Assembly (NCBI GenBank): GCA_964035575.1
Contig: OZ037845.1
Location: 62,001 to 126,000 of the forward strand
Direction of reading: 5' to 3'
Source of the DNA: Rhynchopus sp. YZ270_cl-10
Lineage: Eukaryota; Euglenozoa; Diplonemea; Diplonemida; Diplonemidae
Length of the DNA: 64,000 nt
The first letter of the stretch is position 1; the number at the start of each line of letters is the position of its first letter. The notes under the pieces are model-generated. The model saw nothing but the letters and a program-made list of their open reading frames with translations, was not told where the DNA came from and did no database searches. The translations under genes and the position numbers were made by a program. Below, in pieces: positions 1 through 9,675 of the stretch.

Positions 1-529
1 ACATCAAAACAAGAGGAGGAGGGTTAGTACACCAAAGGTATAATGACTATTTTGGTTTTATTCAATTAGCATTATTTACAAATACAATTATTAATCACAG
101 GACAATGCGAGGCCACAGGATGCTAGAACGCTTGATACCCCCACACCAGAGGCCCCAGCCGCCCCCCCAGCCGCCCCCCCAGCAGCCCCCCCAGCAGCCC
201 CCCCAGCAGCCCCCCCAGGCACCCCACCAGGCACCCCCCCAGACACCCCCCAGGCCACCACCCCTCTCTCTCCTTGGGAGTGTGAAACATGCTGTCGGAC
301 CTTCAAAAAGTCCTCAGCATTAATTAGCCACATGCAAGTACATGAGGAAAAGAAAACCACAAGGGCTTACAAAAAAAAATCACGAGTGACCACCCCCACA
401 ACAGTTGAGACCACACCAGAGGCCCCAGCCACCCCCCGAGACACCCCCCAGGTCACTCCCATCCCACTCCCAGAAATCATCATCCCTGAGAAGGATGATG
501 ATGAGGATGATGATGAGGAATATTTTTAA
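1..529 (+). CDS. C2H2 zinc-finger protein, 3' exons (5' end outside window)
   Basis: The frame open up to the stop at 527-529 encodes a proline/alanine-rich stretch (repeats of AAPP, then GTPPGTPPDTP), one classical C2H2 finger (CETC, 12 residues, H-x3-H, bases about 278-343), a basic segment KKKSRVTTP, a second Thr/Pro-rich stretch and an acidic Asp/Glu tail. The finger is textbook spacing and would bind DNA or RNA in the nucleus. There is no ATG between the in-frame stop at 92-94 and the finger, but TTAATCACAG at 91-100 is a good splice acceptor and AAG|GTATAA at 35-43 a good donor. Joining bases 1-37 to 101 keeps the frame and gives KRRRVSTPK, which mirrors the KKKSRVTTP downstream. I therefore read it as at least two exons with a 63-bp intron. 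The family and target are unknown. Alternative: a Helitron-associated finger gene, since Helitron remnants follow directly. Confidence 0.6.
38..100 (+). other. Probable intron, 63 bp
   Basis: Begins GTATAATGAC, ends TTAATCACAG, is AT-rich, and removal leaves the zinc-finger reading frame open in phase 0 on both sides. Its size matches the better supported 49-bp intron at 12749-12797. Confidence 0.5.
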
Positions 530-1027
530 GAAATTGTCAATATTTTTTCATCCAGTAAAATTGCTTTTTTTTGTTTCCGTTTATTCCGTTCAGTAGTTGT
601 AGTATTTGAGCCCCGGGCTTGTTTTCCCTCACTTCCTTTTTCCTCTGTGTCTACTACACGTTCTGTACTTCAAAAAAACACATCCATACCGTAAGTCGAA
701 AAAAGGAAAAAATAAATATAAAAGTCCACACCTACAAGGCGAGCGTTTTGGCAGGCGCTTGTAAGGACAGCCAATAGACTTTCATATGAAACAGAAGTGG
801 TGTGGAAACAAACAACTTTTATTTTTTCCCCTCCCATTTTATGTCGTTTGAGCCACAAAAAAAGAGAAACTGTAGGTGATTAACTTTTTTTTGTTTTCCG
901 TTTTATTTGTATATTTTTCCAGACACAGAATATCAGATACAATAAAAAATAGAAAATTTCTTTTTTTCTGTAATAACAAAGTATATTTTTATTTATCAGT
1001 AGGAAATACAAAACACACAAATAAACT
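530..1027. other. AT-rich intergenic / Helitron 5' flank
   Basis: No gene is seen. From about 890 the sequence (TTTTATTTGTATATTTT then CAGACACA, up to AAACTATG) closely resembles 1758-1907, which leads into the long Helitron ORF. I take 890-1027 as the homologous 5' flank of the deleted Helitron copy. Confidence 0.55.
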
Positions 1028-1720
1028 ATGTCTGAGTACGCTGTGAAGGCACGTCCTGACGTTCTTGCAATGAGGGGTGACCAACATTGCATTACGGCTT
1101 TTCGTCACGGAGAATCCTATGTGGAAGCTGATTTATTCTTCACCATAAAGTTCAACCCAATGTGGTATGAGATCAAGTCTAATCTGCTAGAAGGAGAGAC
1201 AGCTATGGACCGTCCGGATCTGGTACACCGCGTGTTCTGCCTCAAGGTTAAGGAGCTTGTAAATTATATCAGAAAAAATAATGTTCTTGGGGAAAACATC
1301 GCAACGGTGATTGTGACGGAGTACCAGAAGAGGGGTCTGCCCCATGCTCACGCAATCTTTTGGAACAACAACAAAACATCACCGAAGAACCCTTTAAATG
1401 TGGATCACATCGTACAGCTCCCTGGATCACACCCAAACCTCTACAAAGCTTTCAGTCAGTATCTGATGAACAACAAGTGGGTGGTTCATTACAGTCTTCT
1501 CCTGAAATATAGGCGCCAGCGAAGGGTCCTTGTTGTTAAGTATTTGTTTAAATACTTATTCAAGGGGGAGCCTGTGACAGGTCTATTGATGCAATGATTT
1601 GTGTGGTAGAGTTGTGAACATTAAAGATAAAAAATAAAACGAAATACCAAATAACGATAAATGGGGATATGTCTTTGTGGGCTTGCGGGTTTGTGGGGTT
1701 TGTTGTCTCAGTTACTTTTT
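890..1720 (+). mobile_element. Deletion derivative of a Helitron
   Basis: The unit consists of a 5' flank, the Rep remnant (1028-1597) and a 3' flank starting GAGTTGTGAACAT at 1611. All three are similar to the corresponding parts around 1905-7727. Exact ends (5' TC, 3' CTRR with hairpin) could not be fixed by eye. Confidence 0.6.
1028..1597 (+). pseudogene. Helitron Rep (HUH nuclease) remnant, internally deleted
   Basis: This 189-codon frame keeps pieces of the Helitron replication initiator in the right order: FFTIKFNPMWYEI (matching the MTANPHW strand), RPDLVHRVFCLK, the HUH motif in EYQKRGLPHAHAIFW, and the two-tyrosine helix VKYLFKYLFKG. Everything N-terminal of the Rep core and the whole helicase are missing, and about 100 residues are lost between the HUH strand and the tyrosine helix. 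A Helitron Rep normally nicks and joins single-stranded DNA during rolling-circle transposition; this copy cannot encode a full enzyme. Both flanks match those of the long Helitron ORF that follows (5' ending AAACTATG, 3' GAGTTGTGAACAT), so it is a deletion derivative of a sister element. Confidence 0.8.
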
Positions 1721-1721
1721 G

Positions 1722-4700
1722 TTTGTTATTTGTTTTCTTTTCCGTTTTACTCCTCATTTTATTTGTATATTTTGTCAGACACAAAATATCAAAGCACATG
1801 ATACAACAACAAAAAAGGAATAACATATTTTTTCAATAATTCTGAGAACATTTTTATTCATCACCAGTCACTGCATAACAGAAAAACAACACACACCGTA
1901 AACTATGTTTGAAGGGGGATATCAAAATCTCTCTGGCCATATGATAGAAGAAGACTTTGATGACTGCGCCAGAGAGCCCCCATCGAAGGACTGGTCTAGA
2001 TACCTGACTAACATGCGTGAATCTTTGCGTCTCTCAGCTGAAACATCACGAATGCAGTTAGAAGATATAAATTTTTTCTGCAGCCAGTACGAAACACCAC
2101 ACACTCAATATGATGATGTCTGTGAGTGGTGTTTACAGAGATACAACAAAACAAAAAGACATGATCCACATTGTCTCTTCAGGCACATGCACATCACACA
2201 CATTGCAAAATGCCGTCTTGCGTACGTTATTGCTTCTATAAGAACAATAACTAATAAAGCTTTGTTCAGAGATCTCTTCTCTGTACATCCTGAGTTACAG
2301 TCTCGCTGGAACTGTTCTCTTGATTCTCTCACGCATTACGACAAGAAGAAAATCAGATTGCTTGAGGAAGAAAAACGTGATGGCATGCAAGGACTTTCTC
2401 CGTACATTCTTGGATCAATAGAGAACTGTGCAAATGACATATGCAAAAGATGGCTCGAGAAGAGGTCCGATACGCTGAGAACAAACGGGCCCATCTGTCA
2501 AGCATTAGTTGCAGAATTCGAAAATAGGGTTTCTACTTCGGAAATGTGTGGGAGAAGTCTTGACCCAAGCCTCCACTCAGCTGCAATGAAGCTTGAAGAC
2601 TACACAAATGGATGCGTGTCTTATGCTGACATTGGGGGGATGAATTCTGTCTGTAGAAAATGTGGTGCAAAGCTCTTCTCCGGTGAGGTCCGAGGAGAAG
2701 GGAGATATGGAATTTGCTGCAACAGAATCAAGGAGAGAGACATCCCTGCACCAATTGAATTTGAGAACGACGACCACAAAAGGTTGTTCTCGGATCAAAC
2801 GTTTCTTAAGAATTCATACCGCCTGAATTCTTATCACCAGATGGCCAAGGCATTGCATACCCCCCACAAGTTGTTTTCCAACACACGCGGAATACACAAC
2901 ATAGTTGTAAAAGGAAAAGGGGTGAAGAAAATTATGGGCCTATCTGACGATGCGGAAACAAGAAACCAAACCTGGTTTGTTGGTGGATACAACGAGCAGG
3001 ACCGCGCCTTGAAAGGCTTGCAAGAGATGGAGAGGATCCCAGAACTGGAACGCGACACAACCCTCTACCAGGACATCATGACCATGCTGAAAGACAATTG
3101 CTATGTCAGGATGTTCAGGAGAGCCTCAGTTCTGATGGACAGTGCCGAAGAGAATACACATGTGGCCATCAACTTTGACGATCTGCGAGGACCTGAGAAG
3201 ACGGGACGGGAGTACGCAAACGCCGCTGCAGAAGATGAATTGCGTGCTGTATATACTGTCAGTACTGGAACAGATGATCACAAATACGCAGCAGGTTGGG
3301 GCCGGCAGCAGTACAGCGTTATTATGCAGGGAGAAGCTGAAGGTGAAGGTGAAGGAAGCGATAAATACAGCAGAAAGATATCAGATTTTGATGCCAGGTT
3401 CGAGCCACTGTGTTTTCCCCTGATACATGTGTGTCCAAAAGACAGTACAGGTTGGAGACACAGTCGAAAAGATGAAGCAACGCCAAACCCCTACAGTGGT
3501 GTGTCAGCACAGGAGTATGGCTGCTTCCACCTGTTTTCACGGGCGACCGAGAAGAACCCAGATGGAGAACCAGGGCCTGCACTGATAGGGCGCAAGCTGA
3601 CCGAATACTTCTTCCTTCAGCTTGGCATCCGTGCCATTACGCAACGCATATCTTACCACAGCCAGCAGATAGTAAAGAAGTATGCAACAAAAGAATTCCT
3701 TGAAGAGGCCCGTGTTACGACAGTGGTGGAAAACCGTCGCGTCACCACACACGATGCGACCAATGACACTACAACAGCCACCACCACCCTCGATGCCAGC
3801 TACCCGCGTGGTAAGAGAGCTAGAATTCAAGACCTCAACGATTCACTTGCGTTGAAGGCCCGTCTTGGCTGCCCCGATTATTTCCTGACCATGACAGCCA
3901 ACCCACACTGGCCAGAGATTCTCAGGGAGCTGCGTCCAGGAGAAAGACCCTGTGACAGGTCTGATCTTGTGCACCGAGTTTTCAACCTCAAGATGGATCA
4001 ACTTGAGAGAAAGTTGAAAGAGAATGCACTCGGGACGTACCAGGCAATGGTTCGTGTGGTGGAGTACCAGAAGCGTGGACTCCCCCACTTGCATCTTCTT
4101 CTGTGGGTTTCCAAGGAGCATAAGCCGAAGTCTGCAGCCATTTTTGACATGGCGGTGTCGTGCCAGTTGCCTGATCCCGAAACGCAAGAAGAGCTATACA
4201 ACTTGGTGTCGGAGCAGATGATGCACACTAAGTGTGATACTGTGCCCAGTGCGCGATGCAAGGTTCCCGGCCCGGACGGCAACGCACGGTGCAAACAGCA
4301 CTACCCTAAAAACTTTCGGGAAAATACCCTAGCAACTGAGACAGGAATGTACAGCTATGGTATGCGGCCTGAAAATGGGAGAACAAGCGCTGTTGCGGAA
4401 AAAGACCAAGAGCGGGCAAGAAAGCTGGCCACAGAAGGGAAGGTACACCCTAGCTGTAGAGACAACCGCTATGTTGTTTCCTACAACATAGTTCTTCTCA
4501 CCCAGTTCATGAGCCACTTCAACATAGAGGCTGTTGGATCTCCAGTTGTCATCAGATACCTCTTCAAGTATCTGTTCAAGGACGATGAGTATGCTAATGT
4601 GTCAGTTACAGCCAAAGACGGAGAAAAAAACAAAACGGATGAGTGCATGAGCTATCTGTCAGGCATACACATTGGGTCCCTTGAGGCCATTGGATACCTT

Positions 4701-7700
4701 CTCGGAACGAAGATGAGATACATTGACCCAAGTGTCACCAGACTTGATGTTCATCTTGCAGGCCAGCAAAGGCTGTACTACTTTCCTGGCAAGGAGGCAG
4801 AGGCGCTTGACAAGGCCACAGACACAACACTCACAGCCTGGTTTGCTGCAAATAGCGACGCAAAACGTGACCCGTCTTCCAAGTACCAGGGAATACAAAC
4901 CCTGAACTACATCACTGTTCCTGAATACTTTGCCTTCTCCAGAGATAAAGCAGAGTGGACCCTGAGGAAAAGCTACGTGTACTGCCCCAGGACTGAGTCG
5001 CTTGTCACAACAAACAGATCACGAGCTGCAAAGTCCCATCTTCTGGCTATTGGTCGCCTGTACAGAACCCCTGTTTTGGATAAGGAGCTCCAGGCTCTGC
5101 GGACTATCCTCATGGTGAGAAAAGGACCCACTAGCTTTGATGACCTGATGACTGTAGAAGGGAAAAAGTGCGAGTCCTTTACGGATGCAGCAAATGAAAT
5201 GGGGCTCCTTCAGGATGGTGAACTTGTGAAGCTTACACTTGTGGATGCAGTCAAAACCACTGTGTCAGGAAGATGCCTCAGGTTTACCCTTGCTGTTCTA
5301 CTCAACTCCTTTGCTATTCCTCCTAATAACATGAAAGAACTCTGGAAGACATACAAGGTGGAGCTGTGCAAGCGCCCTCTGAAGCAGGGAGAGACTGCAC
5401 CGGATGAGGAGGGTACGGTATCTGAGCAGGAGGAAAATGAAGCACTGTTGGATATTCAGAATGTGTTGAGAAACATTTGTGGGTCAGATGTAAAGCTCGA
5501 AGTCTTTGGACTCCCAACACCAACTGCTGCTATGAGGAGTGCGAACGATGGGGTGTCTTGGGTTATGAAGGATGAAATCTACAACATGGAAAAGCAGTGG
5601 CAGGAGTGGGAGAAGATTGAACCTAAGCTCAATACAAAACAGAGGGAAGCAGTTCAGCGTGTTCAGCTCTCTGTGACTCAGGGCAAAGGTGTCTGCAAAC
5701 TGACAAAAGAAATTGAGGATCTCATCCGCGCAACGGATCTCATTGTCTTTGACGAGGTGGTTATGGCAAACAGGGGCCATATAGAACTTCTCGACAGAAC
5801 CTGCAGAAAGGTGACCGGAAAGGCCATGTGGTTTGGTGGAATCACTGTGGTTCTTGGTGGAGATTTTAAGCAAATTCTTCCTGTCACTGAGGGAGACAAG
5901 AGTGCCACGCTTAAAAATTGTCTGCATACTTCTCCTCTCTTCCAAAACATGACTATGCTGTCCCTTATCGAGATAATGAGGCAGAAGGATGACAAAAATT
6001 GGGCGACCTACCTGGGAACCATTGGCGATGGGTCGTGCAACGATAGAGACGGTTCCATATCTCTCCCAAGAAACCTCTACCGAAAGGATTGTGGGGATTA
6101 TGTTGTACCTGATGACCTCATCACCCACGTCTTCCCTCTGATTGGAGAAGGTGTAGTTGGAAATGGCATGATCCTTGCACCAACTAACAAAGCTCAGAAG
6201 GCAATGAACAACATTTGCCTCAAGAGGCTGTGTGGGAAACAAAAAGAAGTACTCCATGAGTTCCAGCTGACAGGGAAGGACACATGCACAGAGGAGTCTG
6301 TTGAGGGAGAATCTGCCATTGACTCAGACGTGATGAATGCGTACCAGCAGACAGGCATACCTGACCACTGCATCACTGTCAAGGTTGGTGCTCCTCTAAT
6401 GTTGCTTAAAAACCTCAACCCACCAAAGGGTCTCTGCAATGGAACGAGGTTTATTGTGACTGGCGTGACACAGCTCAACATTCAGGGGATAATTGTGGGT
6501 GACCCTAAAAGAGTTGGAACGGCAGTGAACATCCCCAGAGTTAAGAACACTCCTGACGAGAAGAAGGCTGGTTTCAGCATGCAGCGCGTCCAGTTTCCTG
6601 TCGCACTGTCATTTGCCTCTACAATTAACAAGTCTCAGGGACAGACCCTCGATAGGGTTGGACTCGACCTCACAGAGTCACAGTGTTTTGCACATGGGCA
6701 GTTGTACGTTGCTCTGAGCAGATGCCCAAAGGCAGAGCATGTCAAGGTTGCAGTGCCTCTGAAGAAATGGACCAAATCAAACAGAACTATTGTGGAGCCA
6801 TACAGAGTGTCAAACCCTGTCTACAAGGACATGCTGAAATCTGTTGCTGACCGTGGACTCGAGGGCATCTTTATGCAGCTGACTGAAGCAGAAGAGGCCA
6901 TGCTACAGAGTTACCACGTCATGACTGACAAAGAGTACTCTGAACAGACCCACAGACAAGCAAAGATGCCTCCACCATCTGACGACCATAAATTCTGGGA
7001 CCCCATGCCAATGCAGTGCGAGAGCATTCAGTTTGAAGATGCTGAAGATCTTGTCTATGTAGCCAGAAAGAGGAAGAGAGACCCAGAAGATAAGTCTCCT
7101 AAGAAGCGGAAGAAGAATAACCCTACATCAGCAGAAACAACAACAGCACAAAAGCCGAAGCTCTCCATTACCAGGGTTTTGGGGGATGGTACTTGCTTTT
7201 ACCATGCTGTAGACCAGTCTATTACAAAGAGGATAGGACAAGGGAATCAACTCAGAAGAGAATTGGAATTGTTTGTTGTGCAGAACAGTACTACAATAAA
7301 ACATCATCCTCTTATTGTACCTGAAAACGCTAACACCGTATCCTCGATTGTAGGCACCTACAACGCCCTTATGAACAGGATAACTGGAAGGATTGATGGG
7401 ACGTACGCAACATCAGACTATGCAGAACAGATTGAGTTTGCCTTGGTGAGTCTCTTAAAACGTGTTCTCATAACTATTGTCAAAATGAACCAAGATAACA
7501 AGCCCTCATCTTTTCACTTTTTAGGGAACAACTTGTCTACTGAACAAGTTCTTGCTAATATTCCTGCAAAAGACAGGATTATTTTATTACATACTTCAAA
7601 CCCTGATCATTTTAATATTGGTACAGGGTCTCCTGAACATGAATTGGAAACACACAAAAATGGTTTGGAACAATTGCATAGGGGATTTCCCAATGAGATT

Positions 7701-7800
7701 TTATATCAAGTTGATTGGGAGTTGTGAACATACATAAAAAGTAATAAAAAAAGAAAAATGAAAGAAGTGGTAACAATCGGGGGTATTTTTGCGGGTTGGG
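1722..7800 (+). mobile_element. Helitron with long ORF
   Basis: The element is inferred from the Rep-helicase ORF plus flanks shared with the deleted copy next to it: 5' TTTTATTTGTATATTTTGTCAG at about 1758, 3' GAGTTGTGAACAT at 7719. The two copies sit head-to-tail with little between them. The precise termini are not resolved. Confidence 0.65.
1905..7727 (+). CDS. Helitron Rep-helicase-OTU polyprotein lacking the P-loop
   Basis: A single 1,940-codon frame starting at ATG 1905 after an A-rich leader. In order: an N-terminal region with Cys/His clusters (CEWC...H about residues 75-100; CRKC...CC about 250-275); the Helitron-like N domain; the HUH motif GLPHLHLLLW with H728 and H730; the catalytic tyrosine pair Y885/Y889 in IRYLFKYLFKDD; a Pif1-like helicase with the DEAD-like VFDE (D1283 E1284), GGDFKQILP and the C-terminal motifs NKSQGQT and GQLYVALSRC; a basic linker; and an OTU cysteine protease tail with D1761-G-T-C1764 and PDH1902FN. 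Rolling-circle Helitron transposition uses the nuclease and helicase in the nucleus; the OTU domain may cut ubiquitin chains. Odd: between LNTKQREAV (residue 1242) and the VFDE motif the segment that should carry the ATP-binding GxxGxGKT is absent, in frame, so ATPase activity is doubtful. Confidence 0.93.
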   Translation: MFEGGYQNLSGHMIEEDFDDCAREPPSKDWSRYLTNMRESLRLSAETSRMQLEDINFFCSQYETPHTQYDDVCEWCLQRYNKTKRHDPHCLFRHMHITHIAKCRLAYVIASIRTITNKALFRDLFSVHPELQSRWNCSLDSLTHYDKKKIRLLEEEKRDGMQGLSPYILGSIENCANDICKRWLEKRSDTLRTNGPICQALVAEFENRVSTSEMCGRSLDPSLHSAAMKLEDYTNGCVSYADIGGMNSVCRKCGAKLFSGEVRGEGRYGICCNRIKERDIPAPIEFENDDHKRLFSDQTFLKNSYRLNSYHQMAKALHTPHKLFSNTRGIHNIVVKGKGVKKIMGLSDDAETRNQTWFVGGYNEQDRALKGLQEMERIPELERDTTLYQDIMTMLKDNCYVRMFRRASVLMDSAEENTHVAINFDDLRGPEKTGREYANAAAEDELRAVYTVSTGTDDHKYAAGWGRQQYSVIMQGEAEGEGEGSDKYSRKISDFDARFEPLCFPLIHVCPKDSTGWRHSRKDEATPNPYSGVSAQEYGCFHLFSRATEKNPDGEPGPALIGRKLTEYFFLQLGIRAITQRISYHSQQIVKKYATKEFLEEARVTTVVENRRVTTHDATNDTTTATTTLDASYPRGKRARIQDLNDSLALKARLGCPDYFLTMTANPHWPEILRELRPGERPCDRSDLVHRVFNLKMDQLERKLKENALGTYQAMVRVVEYQKRGLPHLHLLLWVSKEHKPKSAAIFDMAVSCQLPDPETQEELYNLVSEQMMHTKCDTVPSARCKVPGPDGNARCKQHYPKNFRENTLATETGMYSYGMRPENGRTSAVAEKDQERARKLATEGKVHPSCRDNRYVVSYNIVLLTQFMSHFNIEAVGSPVVIRYLFKYLFKDDEYANVSVTAKDGEKNKTDECMSYLSGIHIGSLEAIGYLLGTKMRYIDPSVTRLDVHLAGQQRLYYFPGKEAEALDKATDTTLTAWFAANSDAKRDPSSKYQGIQTLNYITVPEYFAFSRDKAEWTLRKSYVYCPRTESLVTTNRSRAAKSHLLAIGRLYRTPVLDKELQALRTILMVRKGPTSFDDLMTVEGKKCESFTDAANEMGLLQDGELVKLTLVDAVKTTVSGRCLRFTLAVLLNSFAIPPNNMKELWKTYKVELCKRPLKQGETAPDEEGTVSEQEENEALLDIQNVLRNICGSDVKLEVFGLPTPTAAMRSANDGVSWVMKDEIYNMEKQWQEWEKIEPKLNTKQREAVQRVQLSVTQGKGVCKLTKEIEDLIRATDLIVFDEVVMANRGHIELLDRTCRKVTGKAMWFGGITVVLGGDFKQILPVTEGDKSATLKNCLHTSPLFQNMTMLSLIEIMRQKDDKNWATYLGTIGDGSCNDRDGSISLPRNLYRKDCGDYVVPDDLITHVFPLIGEGVVGNGMILAPTNKAQKAMNNICLKRLCGKQKEVLHEFQLTGKDTCTEESVEGESAIDSDVMNAYQQTGIPDHCITVKVGAPLMLLKNLNPPKGLCNGTRFIVTGVTQLNIQGIIVGDPKRVGTAVNIPRVKNTPDEKKAGFSMQRVQFPVALSFASTINKSQGQTLDRVGLDLTESQCFAHGQLYVALSRCPKAEHVKVAVPLKKWTKSNRTIVEPYRVSNPVYKDMLKSVADRGLEGIFMQLTEAEEAMLQSYHVMTDKEYSEQTHRQAKMPPPSDDHKFWDPMPMQCESIQFEDAEDLVYVARKRKRDPEDKSPKKRKKNNPTSAETTTAQKPKLSITRVLGDGTCFYHAVDQSITKRIGQGNQLRRELELFVVQNSTTIKHHPLIVPENANTVSSIVGTYNALMNRITGRIDGTYATSDYAEQIEFALVSLLKRVLITIVKMNQDNKPSSFHFLGNNLSTEQVLANIPAKDRIILLHTSNPDHFNIGTGSPEHELETHKNGLEQLHRGFPNEILYQVDWEL

Positions 7801-8021
7801 TTTGGTGGGTATTTTTTGGGATTGTGGGTTTGGGGATATTAGTTTTGAACACAATACAAATGAAGCATGAAATATGAGAGAACAAAAACAAAGGAACATT
7901 CTATATTTCAATTTTTCCTCAAACCTCCCACACACACCCACACACACCCCTACAGAGTAGCCACAATATGTCCCTCAATAGAGAGAATTTTACCAGTCAG
8001 GTACATGCGAGGGGTTTTGCC
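7801..8021. other. Intergenic, no gene seen
   Basis: G/T-rich then A-rich sequence with a short CACACAC run at about 7930-7947. Nothing else recognisable. Confidence 0.4.
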
Positions 8022-8031
8022 TTATGCAGCC

Positions 8032-8064
8032 AAAAATCCCTGTATTTTCAATACAGGGATTTTT
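8032..8064. repeat. Perfect inverted repeat, 15-bp stem, TTC loop
   Basis: AAAAATCCCTGTATT, loop TTC, then AATACAGGGATTTTT. On one strand it would read as a GC-poor hairpin followed by T's. The copy at 8391-8423 is identical. Confidence 0.9.
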
Positions 8065-8100
8065 GGTCGGGATCTTGGCTCTTATGGACAGAACGTAATT

Positions 8101-8132
8101 TATGGACAGATTTGTCGACATTTCTGTCCATA
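8101..8132. repeat. 32-bp palindrome centred on TGTCGACA
   Basis: TATGGACAGA, TT, TGTCGACA, TT, TCTGTCCATA: perfect outer 10-bp arms and a perfect central 8-bp palindrome, interrupted only by the two TT pairs. Copy 2 is at 8460-8491, unchanged. The outer arm TATGGACAGA also occurs alone just upstream at 8083. Confidence 0.9.
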
Positions 8133-8379
8133 AATCCCAAAATGGCCAAAAATACTTTTTCAAATGGCTTACTGCAAGGCTTCAGCGGCGTAATTGCGTC
8201 GAAGTATGGTGGTCGTAGGCCCAAAAATACGTAGTAGTAGACAATAATTTACTTGGCTCTGAGGTTGTGGGTACCCTTATAGGCCCAAAACAGGGAATGC
8301 ATAAAAACTCACAAACCACAGGTTACCTGCAAACATCAATACACATACTGCAATAGGTTATGCAGGTATGTGGAAGGGC

Positions 8380-8580
8380 ATTATGCAGGCAAAAATCCCT
8401 GTATTTTCAATACAGGGATTTTTGGTCAGGATCCTGGCTTTTATGGACAGAACGTAATTTATGGACAGATTTGTCGACATTTCTGTCCATAAATCCCAAA
8501 ATGGCCAAACTTACTTTTTCAAATGGCTTACTGTAGTGGCTTCATCGGAGCCATTGCCTCGACATATGGTGATAGTAAAC
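8380..8580 (+). repeat. Direct repeat unit 2 with two hairpins
   Basis: Second copy of the 8022-8225 unit. It diverges at scattered positions, but both palindromes (8391-8423, 8460-8491) are conserved base for base. Confidence 0.85.
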
Positions 8581-8848
8581 TCCATGAATCGTAGTATACA
8601 AAAGGTTACTTGGGCAGCTGAAGTCTTTGGGGTACCTGCAGTCGGCCACATACACGATAATACTGCTAAACGTTCATAAATTTTCACACACGCAATAAAT
8701 ATAAACTCCACTTTAGCAACGTGAACTCAAATTCCAATAACTCACCTCACCAACAAGATTCCCTAAGAATAACACAATAGAACATTTTCGATACACCAGC
8801 CCGTAACACATCACACCAGCCTACCACATATGGTTGCTCACTTCTCGT

Positions 8849-9065
8849 GCGGGTTTGCGGGTTTGCGGGTTTGCGGGTTTGCGGGTTTGCGGGTTTGCGG
8901 GTTTGCGGGTTTGCGGGTTTGCGGGTTTGCGGGTTTGCGGGTTTGCGGGTTTGCGGGTTTGCGGGTTTGCGGGTTTGCGGGTTTGCGGGTTTGCGGGTTT
9001 GCGGGTTTGCGGGTTTTGCGGGTTTGCGGGTTTGCGGGTTTGCGGGTTTGCGGGTTTGCGGGTTT
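8849..9065. repeat. Minisatellite (GCGGGTTT)n, about 27 copies
   Basis: Perfect 8-bp unit except one extra T near 9016. The G-rich strand carries GGG every eight bases, so it could form G-quadruplexes. All six frames are open because the unit has no stop; those frames are not genes. Confidence 0.95.
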
Positions 9066-9475
9066 CTAGTTATTACGGAATAGAGGGCTTGCTTTTGGCA
9101 TCTCATCTTTCATGGCGGTTTGCTACTTCCGAGTGATTCTGATATGATACTCCAGTAGTATGGGGCCCAGAAACGACAGCCCCGACCGGGGGCCTCAGTC
9201 CCCAGGATCTGGGAATATCTAAAATGTGTGCGGCATTTCACGGCTATTTTTGTGAGTAAAATTGCGATATTTTGTGTTTCTGAGGTACTGGGTGTATATG
9301 TTATAAAAATTTCAAAAAACGAGATAACCATGAAATATGGCCAGTATCCCCATAAAATGAGGCTATTGCGACCCTGGAGGCCCACTTTTGACACTTAGGG
9401 CCAAATTTAGGTGTGTAAGAGTATCGGCTTGAAAATATTTTTTTTCGTGATTTTTGGGGTCATTTTCTGGCTGGG
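9066..9475. other. Intergenic, no gene seen
   Basis: Mixed composition, short frames only, nothing recognised. Confidence 0.4.
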
Positions 9476-9675
9476 AAAATTGGGCCACATATAACTACAA
9501 CTGCTCAAAAGGTCAAATCAGTGGCTTTAAATGACTCATTGGGCATTTTTATGACCTGGACATGGGGGTCAGATTCCATTTTTAACATGATTAAAATTGG
9601 TCACAAGACCCTGAGAGAAAACCCAAGGTCAAATTGACCTTGAGTACCAGGTCAAATTTGTGTGGAAAAATTTTT
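9476..9675 (+). repeat. Degenerate copy of the 349-bp repeat
   Basis: Contains ATGACCTGGACATGGGGGTC and flanking bases similar to the tandem copies that follow, but with many substitutions. It appears to be an older third unit. Confidence 0.6.

Larger units (their letters stand above)
8022..8225 (+). repeat. Direct repeat unit 1 with two hairpins
   Basis: This copy of about 200 bp is followed by a second at 8380-8580. It contains a perfect 15-bp inverted repeat with a 3-base loop (8032-8064) and a near-perfect 32-bp palindrome centred on TGTCGACA (8101-8132). It does not look coding in any frame. Confidence 0.85.

Noticed and set aside
5484-6257. Antisense 257-codon frame
   Set aside because: Shadow of the Helitron helicase domain.
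8849-9065. GCGGGTTT array as an interstitial telomere
   Set aside because: The unit fits no known telomere repeat and two other unrelated 8-mers occur; the resemblance is only G-richness.
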